From assembly GCA_022779465.1 (NCBI GenBank), contig JALFTB010000006.1:1-31407 (forward strand): a stretch of 31,407 nt of DNA. Reading direction: 5' to 3'. Made by a program: the position numbers and the translations under genes. Source of the DNA: CAG-533 sp022779465 (lineage in GTDB: Bacteria > Bacillota_I > Bacilli_A > RF39 > UBA660). Of the stretch, positions 1 to 5,925 are shown one piece after another. The notes beneath the pieces are model-generated. The model was not told the origin of the DNA. It saw only the letters and a program-made list of their open reading frames with translations, and made no database searches. How positions within the stretch are numbered: position 1 is the first letter of the stretch; each line of letters opens with the position of its first letter.

Positions 1-61
1 CTGTAGCAAATCCAATACCACGAGTACCACCAGTTACTACAGCAACTTTTCCATCTAACAT
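1..61 (-). CDS. SDR-family oxidoreductase, N-terminal fragment
   Basis: Only the first 20 codons lie in the window; the gene runs off the left edge. The fragment reads MLDGKVAVVTGGTRGIGFAT, which carries the TGxxxGIG dinucleotide-binding motif of classical short-chain dehydrogenases/reductases. It resembles the start of FabG-type 3-oxoacyl-ACP reductases and of many sugar or steroid SDRs. The ATG follows a GGGAGG Shine-Dalgarno about 7 bases upstream, so the start is secure. It lies downstream of the superoxide reductase on the same strand with no obvious terminator between, so the two may be co-transcribed. The substrate cannot be told from 20 residues. Confidence 0.75.
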   Translation of the reverse strand, partial: MLDGKVAVVTGGTRGIGFAT

Positions 62-112
62 ATTATTCCTCCCATAATAAATATTAATTATAATATTCTA
101 TATTTTTTAAAT

Positions 113-478
113 CTATTCAACTTCTTTTGCCCATAAACAATGTTTATTACAATAAGAGTATATTGTTGCTCCTTTTACATATTTAAATGTTGCAATTGGC
201 TCATCACCTGGAACCAAATAAACTATTTGCTCATTTTTATCATATACGTAACTAATCCATTCTATATAGTGATCTTCATCCATAACATGATTAACTCTCA
301 CATTAATATTTTCACCATCTATTTGATATTCTGGTACATGCTTTTCAAATGAAGCATCTACACTATTAGGTTTTACATTCTCCAGTGTTTCACCGCAACA
401 TAAAATTCCACAGTTATCACAATTACATTCATTTAATACTTTTACAAGTACGCCACACTTATTACACCTTTTTAACAT
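113..478 (-). CDS. superoxide reductase (desulfoferrodoxin type)
   Basis: Cytoplasmic non-haem iron enzyme that reduces superoxide to peroxide, typical of anaerobes. The catalytic square-pyramidal site is complete: EKHVP (with the conserved Glu), NHVMDEDHYIEW (two His) and CNKH (Cys and His), i.e. four His and one Cys. The N-terminal desulforedoxin-like part has C5xxC8 and the C27-C28 pair, with three extra Cys at 18, 20 and 23 in a longer spacer than usual. The start at 478 (121 aa) is chosen because AGGAG at 486-490 is 7 bases upstream; an ATG 30 bases further up has no such site. A TATAAT at 500-505 (minus strand) may be its own -10. The gene lies between the SDR and the recombinase, so it may be element cargo. 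Confidence 0.9.
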   Translation of the reverse strand: MLKRCNKCGVLVKVLNECNCDNCGILCCGETLENVKPNSVDASFEKHVPEYQIDGENINVRVNHVMDEDHYIEWISYVYDKNEQIVYLVPGDEPIATFKYVKGATIYSYCNKHCLWAKEVE

Positions 479-536
479 ATCTTTTCTCCTTATAAATATA
501 TTATACAATAATTTAAATAAAAAAAAAGTAAAAAAT

Positions 537-552
537 AAAACTATATAGTTTT
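537..552 (-). terminator. weak rho-independent terminator after the recombinase
   Basis: The palindrome AAAACT-ATAT-AGTTTT overlaps the recombinase stop codon (TAG). On the minus strand it is followed by long T-rich runs. The stem is only 6 A/T-rich pairs, so termination would be weak. Confidence 0.4.
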
Positions 553-2271
553 TAAATAAACATTGTACGTAAATCTATTAGGATTATCTATTATTCTCTT
601 AACTTCAATAGTGTTACAAGTTTGATTTTCTAGATAAAGAATATTATCATCAGTAGCACCATTAATATGTATTGCACCCTTAATTTTTGATTTTTCTTCT
701 CCAAATAAATCTAAATATATATCAAGTTTAATATTATATCTATCTCCATCTATTTTAGATACTATTATCTCATCAACAAATTTTCTGATAAATTCGTTTA
801 ATGAACCACCATTAATTTCTTCTTCAATTAATTTTGTTATTCTATCAAGATTATCATGATTATTATTTAATCGTTCGATTTGTTTAAATATCATTGTTTT
901 CTTTACATTAAAACTTTTAATTTCTTGATCATACTTTTCAAATTGCATCTTAAGAGAATCTTTACTTATATCTCCATTAAAAACTAAATCAAGAGCCATT
1001 GATTTTTTTTCTTCAATATTTTTTATGTTAGTATTAAGCAATTCTAACTCTTTATAATAGTCATCGTTTCTATCTATATTTTCATATAATTTTAGCATAT
1101 TATCAATAATGCTTTTCTTTTGTGGAATGATATTATTCATGATAGATGATATGATATTATATAAGTCTATTTCCGCAATAATTGGAGATTCACATGCTGC
1201 CAATCTATGTTGTAAATACATACTACAACTCCATGTAGGTCTATTCTTATTTTTACTACCATGTGATCTTTGAAAACTAGTATTATGCTCCTTGCAATAT
1301 ATTTTAGAACTAAAAGCATATTTTAAACCACCAGACCAATAATTATTATTTTCATATCCTTTAGTGCGTGATTTTAATATTTTGTTTGCTTGGTCCCAAA
1401 GTTCCTCAGATATAATTGCTGGAATGCTTCCATCTTTACATTTATATAATACTTGTTCATCTAAACTATTTTTCTTTCTTCTTTTTGTTCTATAATCAAG
1501 TATTTCATAAGTTTTTGCACGATAATATCCTTTGTATTTAGGGTTTTCTATCATACGTTTTAAAGAGTCTTTATCATATAGTTTTCCTTTTTTATTTAAA
1601 TAGCCTAACTCTGATAATTTCTTTGATAGTTTTTGGAAACCATATTTTCCACTTGCATATAGTTCAAACAATGTTTTTATAAATTTTGCTTCATTTTCTA
1701 CTATTACCAACTTACAGTTATCTTTTTTATAACCTGTGATATTTGAACTGCCTAACACATGTCCATTTTCAATCGCTTGTCTATGTCCAAATTTTACTCT
1801 TGAAGATAACTTTCTTGATTCATCTTGAGCCAAATTAAACATTATATTTAAAATTAATTCAGAATTAGAATCAAAAGTATTCAAATTTTGATTTTCAAAA
1901 AATACACCTACTCCAGAATCTTTTAACTCTCTTATATAATGAATACTATCTTCTAAATCACGAGCAAATCTTGATACTTCTTTTGTAATTATTAAATCAA
2001 ATTTGTTGTGTTTTGCATCATATATCATTTTTTTAAAACTTGGTCTAACGTCAACTCTAACTCCAGTTTTGCCTTCTTCAATATATCCACCAGAAAATTT
2101 CCATTTTGGTTTTGATTTAATATAGTTTTCATAATATTCTAATTGATTATCTAGTGAGTTTAATTGGACATCAGAATCCGTTGAAACTCTTGCATAATAG
2201 CATACTCGAAGAGGAAGATTATAAATTTTTTCTCCAAGCATTATTGATTTTAATATTTCATCATAATTCAT
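541..2271 (-). CDS. large serine recombinase (site-specific integrase)
   Basis: 576-residue large serine recombinase that integrates and excises mobile elements by double-strand cleavage and rotation. The N-terminal resolvase domain (about 20-165) has YARVSTD with the nucleophilic Ser at 30, and the ITKEVSRFARD segment typical of the family. A recombinase domain follows (about 180-290, with KRMIENPKYKGYY), then a zinc-ribbon-like stretch (about 310-350), a coiled-coil region (about 395-480) and a C-terminal tail. Length and order fit the family, and nothing looks broken. GAGAGGAG precedes the ATG. It lies about 200 bp from the point where the neighbouring PBP gene is cut off, the usual place for an integrase next to its attachment site. 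Confidence 0.93.
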   Translation of the reverse strand: MNYDEILKSIMLGEKIYNLPLRVCYYARVSTDSDVQLNSLDNQLEYYENYIKSKPKWKFSGGYIEEGKTGVRVDVRPSFKKMIYDAKHNKFDLIITKEVSRFARDLEDSIHYIRELKDSGVGVFFENQNLNTFDSNSELILNIMFNLAQDESRKLSSRVKFGHRQAIENGHVLGSSNITGYKKDNCKLVIVENEAKFIKTLFELYASGKYGFQKLSKKLSELGYLNKKGKLYDKDSLKRMIENPKYKGYYRAKTYEILDYRTKRRKKNSLDEQVLYKCKDGSIPAIISEELWDQANKILKSRTKGYENNNYWSGGLKYAFSSKIYCKEHNTSFQRSHGSKNKNRPTWSCSMYLQHRLAACESPIIAEIDLYNIISSIMNNIIPQKKSIIDNMLKLYENIDRNDDYYKELELLNTNIKNIEEKKSMALDLVFNGDISKDSLKMQFEKYDQEIKSFNVKKTMIFKQIERLNNNHDNLDRITKLIEEEINGGSLNEFIRKFVDEIIVSKIDGDRYNIKLDIYLDLFGEEKSKIKGAIHINGATDDNILYLENQTCNTIEVKRIIDNPNRFTYNVYLKTI

Positions 2272-2290
2272 AATACTACTCCTCTCATAA

Positions 2291-2437
2291 TTAATAAGTG
2301 TTTTGTAGGGCTCTAAGATTTTTCAATAATTTATCATTTACTTTTGAAAATGTATTTTCATCTATTACATTTTTTCTATATAAATTAGTGTTAATTATTA
2401 TTTGTATTTGAAGTTCAAAGATTTTATTATTTATCAA
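2291..2437 (-). CDS. small recombinase-associated helical protein (48 aa)
   Basis: Short ORF just upstream of, and co-directional with, the serine recombinase, ending 19 bases before its ATG. It reads from TTG at 2437 with GGTGAT upstream; a stop codon precedes the TTG in frame. The segments INTNLYRKNVIDENTF and VNDKLLKNLRAL give an L-x-K-x-x-I-D-E-x-x-F...L-L-x-x-L pattern. This resembles the short SHOCT-like proteins often seen directly upstream of serine recombinases in Bacillota. A role as recombinase partner or directionality factor is inference from position. The TTG start lowers confidence. Confidence 0.5.
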   Translation of the reverse strand: MINNKIFELQIQIIINTNLYRKNVIDENTFSKVNDKLLKNLRALQNTY

Positions 2438-2460
2438 TTATCATCACCAATAAATAATAT

Positions 2461-3384
2461 TTATAACTTTAAAATAAAATTACTAAAAAGTGGAGTTACG
2501 TTCTTAAAAGTACTACCAGGTTCATAAGTCGCCCATATTGGAGCATTTCTATTAATAGTTTCTAAATCATAATTTTTATAATTATTAGAATCAAAATTAG
2601 GTCTTGTACTCATTGCCAATATTTCCCCACTATTAGGATCCATAACTAATCCCCATGCTCCATCTGCATTATATTTAGTCATTACATTATCAAGTTCTCT
2701 TTCCATAGCTAACTGAATATTTAAATCAATTGTTAAAGCAATATTATTCCCATTAACAGGTTCATCATATATCTCATTAACACCTAATCTATTACCTTTA
2801 CCATCACTAAAATATTTAATACCACCATCAGATCCCTTTAAATAAGAATCATACTTAAGTTCAATTCCAGATAATCCTTGATTATCAATTCCAACATAAC
2901 CTAAAACATGACTTAAAACCGTCTTATATGGATAATATCTTTTACTCTCTTTAAGCAAATAAACCCCATCATAATCTAAATTATTAATCTTTTCTGCTAC
3001 CTCATAAGAAAGTTTTCTTCCTTCTGGATGAATTCTCTCAATAGAAGTAATCTTATTTAAATGCTTATAAATATTTAAATAATCCACATTTAAAATAGAC
3101 GCTATATTCTTAGCAACATCTTCTTTATTTTTAATCTGATTTGGAATAACAACCAAACTAGTAGTAGTAATATTATCAGCAAGTATTTCCCCATTTCTAT
3201 CCGTTATAAGACCCCTATCAGCAAGTATAGGTAGATTTCTATTCCATAAACCATTTGCTAAAGAAGAAAGCTTATTATATTTAAAAACCTGAATATAAAA
3301 AACCCTAATAACCATGACAAATAAAATTAACATAACAGCTAAAAAAACATAATACATACGCTTTTGAATACGATAATGAAACAT
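2461..3384 (-). pseudogene. SpoVD/FtsI-like class B penicillin-binding protein, cut off after the active-site SxxK
   Basis: N-terminal half of a class B PBP, the membrane-bound transpeptidase that cross-links peptidoglycan. Residues about 13-33 form a membrane anchor. The dimerisation domain follows, with DRGLITDRNGEILA and, further on, SHVLGYVGIDNQGLSGIE, which is the SpoVD pattern (spore cortex synthesis). The transpeptidase domain begins around 240 and reaches EPGSTFK, the catalytic Ser-x-x-Lys, at about 290-296. The reading frame then leaves the family and stops 13 codons later. Full members have some 550-700 residues, so the SxN and KTG motifs are absent. The start has GGTGA before the ATG. 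The cut is next to a serine recombinase, so this is probably an insertion-split gene. Whether excision restores it is unknown. Confidence 0.85.
2491..2517. other. probable recombination junction (att site) in the PBP gene
   Basis: Family similarity of the PBP is good up to the GSTFK codons (catalytic Ser codon 2512-2514, Lys codon 2503-2505) and is lost within a few codons after them. The junction is therefore somewhere in about 2491-2505. It lies next to the small ORF and the serine recombinase. The core dinucleotide cannot be fixed without the other element end. Confidence 0.5.
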
Positions 3385-3402
3385 AAAATCACCATTAAAT
3401 CA

Positions 3403-3433
3403 TATGAAAAAAAACTCAAATAAATGAGTTTTA
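3403..3433 (-). terminator. terminator after the peptide maturase; copy 1 of a 31-bp direct repeat
   Basis: On the minus strand this gives an 8-bp stem AAAACTCA/TGAGTTTT with a TTTATT loop and a T run: a rho-independent terminator that includes the maturase stop codon. The A run on the other side lets it work on both strands. All 31 bases are identical to 5895-5925, in the same orientation. Confidence 0.85.
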
Positions 3434-4777
3434 GTTCATTGAATTTTCTTCATTTTTTAAAGAATCAATATACATTTCAGTTAATATATATCTAAGCATC
3501 ATTTTACTATGAATACAGAATGGTAAATCAATATCATGTTCAGAGCCAAATAAAGCTTTACTCTGATATGAACAACCTCCACCGCAAATAAATAATGCCG
3601 GACAGTTTAAACATTTTTTATAATTAATTGTAATGTTATCATGCCATCTTTTATAATTTGAAGATTCAAAAATATCATTAAATTCTATTTCATTTATATT
3701 TCCTATGTCCCTAGGACTACAATTCCATAATGCATGACAAATATCAATATTTCCATCAGGTGAAATACAGATTTGATTACCGCCTTTAGCTCCACAATCC
3801 TGATATTTAAATTCATTATTATAAAAAGATAAATACTTGCGGTTTATTCTATCATCATTAATTCCTAAATCAAACAGTTCATTATTTGATTTTATTAAAA
3901 ATTTTGTTGCTTTACGATAATAATTTTTCCATTCATCAGTCGGTGATGTATAATGCAATATATTATAAGCAATATTTTTAACTCCTAGTGATTTTATCCA
4001 AGAAAGAAATTTATTTTGGTTCTTTAATAAATCGTTTGCAATTGTAATTGACAAATTAAATTCTACATTTTTATTTTTTAGCATTTCAATAGATTTATAA
4101 ACATTATCATACACACTTAATTTTTCACTATAATATATTCTGTTTTGATCAGTTACATTCTTAGGACCATCGATTGAAACGCCAATGCCAACATTATTAG
4201 CTTTAAAAAAATCTGCCATTTCTTCAGTTAACAAAGTACCATTAGTAACTAAATTAACCATTATTTCATAATTATTTTCTTTAATATAATTAACACACTT
4301 TTTTATAAGATCGAAGCTAATCAAAAGTTCTCCACCATAAAAAATAATTTTACCTTCATGATAATCAATTTCTTTTAGATGGTTATTAAATTTATCTATT
4401 GCATTAATCAAAGTTTGTTCATCTATTTTGATAGGGTGATTATTATTTAATTTTCCAATAAAGCAATATTTACACATTAAATTGCAATTATTATTAGGAA
4501 TAATATACATAAGAACAATCCTATTTTTAATTTCATCATCAGCGACACTTTTCCTTATAAAAGATAAAGCATCTTTATCAGTATTATTGTTATCAACTAA
4601 AATACCGTTAGAATAAAGAATATTTAATTCTTCTTCAGAAAATTTATCAAATTGATTTTCTTTATAATTATTATAAGACTATTTATTCAAAAAAATTGGT
4701 TTCATCATTAAATTATTAAAAACTGCATAAACCTCTTTAGATATTTTTATATGTTTTGCATACTTACTTTTTTTCAT
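3431..4777 (-). pseudogene. radical SAM/SPASM peptide maturase with an in-frame TAG at codon 33
   Basis: Radical SAM enzymes of this kind cut S-adenosylmethionine at a 4Fe-4S cluster to make thioether or similar links in ribosomal peptides. The gene starts with ATG at 4777, overlapping the end of rlmA by 14 bases (AGGTG upstream), and would encode 448 residues. Codon 33 is TAG (4679-4681), and the frame is open on both sides of it. After the stop it continues to an internal ATG at 4510 (codon 90), which has only a weak AGGA 8 bases upstream. From there, CNLMCKYC gives the CxxxCxxC cluster site, FYGGELL and SIDGP are family motifs, and the SPASM domain is complete: CISPDGNIDIC, CLNCPALFICGGGC and a last Cys in LPFC. 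The first ~88 residues look like the N-terminal leader-binding (RRE/PqqD-like) region of such maturases. TAG ends other genes here, so read-through is unlikely. A 359-residue reinitiated product, a dead gene or a sequencing error are all possible. Confidence 0.8.
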
Positions 4778-5612
4778 TTCTACACCTACCAAAATAAATC
4801 ATATTATTTATAGTTATTTTATTAATACAAATATCTTTATTCTTATATTCATCTTTTAAAGGTGACATCATAATTAAATGATTACAATCATCTTCAGTAA
4901 TATTATAAGTATTATTAACTTCCATCTCACATATAATATCAAAATACTTTAAAAAATTACTCTTTATATCTTCTCTTTTACTATAATCATCAAGTTCTAA
5001 AACATTTCTTAATTCGTCTAAATAATGCACACTAGGAGCTATTTTAATAATAACACCATCAGTCTTAAGTACTCTTTTAACTTCATGTCCATTATAAGGA
5101 GATAAAAAATCTATAATTATATCAATACATTTATCTTTAATCGTCAAATTATTAATATCACCAACAATACAAATATTATTGTCAATATAATCTGTAGCTA
5201 AATTAATTGCATCTTTAGAATAATCAATACTAATTAAATTCCATTTTTTATCAATTCTTTCAAGAATTTTATGAACATGAGTTCCTTCACCAGATCCTAA
5301 ATCTAAAATATTAATTTTATCTTTAGATAATGAATTAATAAACTCCGCAATCACATCATAAATCTTTGCATAATAATTTTTACGAAGAAAACTTCTTCTA
5401 TTTAAAAATAATTTAGAATTATATATTGGACTATTTTTATAATTAGAAGAAACATTCAAAAATAATGCACCTTTTTTAGATACCGTAAAATTATGATTAT
5501 TAATACACAAAAGTTCATGGTTATTAATGGTTAATTTTTCATGACACAAAGGACATATTAAAATATCATTATTAGAAATGTTTTCAACACACACATTAAA
5601 TTTACTTTTCAT
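4764..5612 (-). CDS. rlmA: RlmA-type 23S rRNA (guanine-N1)-methyltransferase
   Basis: SAM-dependent methyltransferase resembling RlmA(I)/RlmA(II), which methylate G745 or G748 in helix 35 of 23S rRNA beside the peptide exit tunnel. The N-terminus has the zinc site CPLCHEKL...CINNHNF (Cys-x2-Cys...Cys...His) followed by SKKGALFLNV, as in the family. LDLGSGEGTH is the SAM-binding motif I, and LSPY is near the usual catalytic region. Length (282 aa) is normal. The ATG at 5612 is preferred to the upstream GTG at 5624; GGTG lies about 8 bases before it. A TTGTCA-N18-TATAAT promoter lies upstream. It overlaps the maturase gene and is divergent from the Cys-rich peptide. RlmA(II)/TlrB can give macrolide resistance; here it could be housekeeping or self-protection. 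Confidence 0.85.
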   Translation of the reverse strand: MKSKFNVCVENISNNDILICPLCHEKLTINNHELLCINNHNFTVSKKGALFLNVSSNYKNSPIYNSKLFLNRRSFLRKNYYAKIYDVIAEFINSLSKDKINILDLGSGEGTHVHKILERIDKKWNLISIDYSKDAINLATDYIDNNICIVGDINNLTIKDKCIDIIIDFLSPYNGHEVKRVLKTDGVIIKIAPSVHYLDELRNVLELDDYSKREDIKSNFLKYFDIICEMEVNNTYNITEDDCNHLIMMSPLKDEYKNKDICINKITINNMIYFGRCRNEKK

Positions 5613-5630
5613 AATTAGCACCACAAAACT

Positions 5631-5660
5631 ATTATATCAAATAAAAGTATTCTTTGACAA
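5631..5660 (-). promoter_or_regulatory. promoter of the rlmA-maturase transcript
   Basis: On the minus strand: TTGTCA (5655-5660), an 18-base spacer, and TATAAT (5631-5636). The -35 shares five bases with the -35 of the opposite promoter, so the two promoters should compete for polymerase. Confidence 0.75.
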
Positions 5661-5681
5661 ATTATATAAAAAACATATAAT
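5654..5681 (+). promoter_or_regulatory. consensus sigma-A promoter of the Cys-rich peptide
   Basis: A perfect TTGACA (5654-5659), 16-base spacer and TATAAT (5676-5681). The start point would be near 5688, giving a leader of under 20 bases that begins at the AAGGAGG ribosome site (5688-5694). Confidence 0.88.
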
Positions 5682-5704
5682 TATGTTAAGGAGGAATGAT
5701 TTTT

Positions 5705-5881
5705 ATGTTATTAATTAATGTTCAAGAAGCTTCTAAAAACAAAAAATTCAGCAATAACATAATGTCTAATTCAACATGTAATTGTGGTGGCAGTGGACAT
5801 TGTAACAATTGCGGTTCTGGAGCATGTGTAAGACTAAAAGACAAAAATATCAATCTAGAATCTGTTTATAGAGCTAAATAA
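5705..5881 (+). CDS. Cys/Gly-rich peptide, candidate RiPP precursor
   Basis: 58-residue peptide with an N-terminal leader-like half (MLLINVQEASKNKKF) and a core TCNCGGSGHCNNCGSGAC, followed by a charged tail. Five Cys lie within 18 residues among Gly, Ser and Asn, as in substrates of radical SAM/SPASM maturases (sactipeptides, ranthipeptides and related Cys-rich peptides). AAGGAGG at 5688-5694 sits 10 bases before this ATG; the ATG at 5696 is only one base from it, so 5705 is chosen. It has a consensus promoter and a strong terminator of its own, so it is a real gene. It is transcribed divergently from rlmA and the maturase. No exporter, protease or immunity gene is adjacent apart from possibly rlmA. 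The modification and activity are inferred. Confidence 0.75.
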   Translation: MLLINVQEASKNKKFSNNIMSNSTCNCGGSGHCNNCGSGACVRLKDKNINLESVYRAK

Positions 5882-5895
5882 TTAGCTCTTTTTTT
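5871..5895 (+). terminator. rho-independent terminator of the Cys-rich peptide gene
   Basis: GAGCTAA-ATAA-TTAGCTC gives a perfect 7-bp stem with the stop codon inside it, followed by seven T. It points at the next repeat terminator of the opposite strand. Confidence 0.92.
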
Positions 5896-5925
5896 ATGAA
5901 AAAAAACTCAAATAAATGAGTTTTA
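5895..5925 (-). terminator. terminator after the glycine-rich protein; copy 2 of the 31-bp repeat
   Basis: Same 8-bp stem AAAACTCA/TGAGTTTT and T run as at 3403-3433, identical over 31 bases including the stop codon. The two copies are 2492 bp apart in direct orientation and bracket the maturase-rlmA-peptide cassette. Confidence 0.88.

Noticed and set aside
140..352. 70-codon plus-strand ORF opposite the superoxide reductase
   Set aside because: No ribosome site, low-complexity hydrophobic product, fully inside a well-supported gene on the other strand.
4679..4681. TAG recoded as an amino acid
   Set aside because: TAG ends several intact genes in this window (recombinase, TasA-like subunit 2, YfhO), so genome-wide reassignment is not supported.
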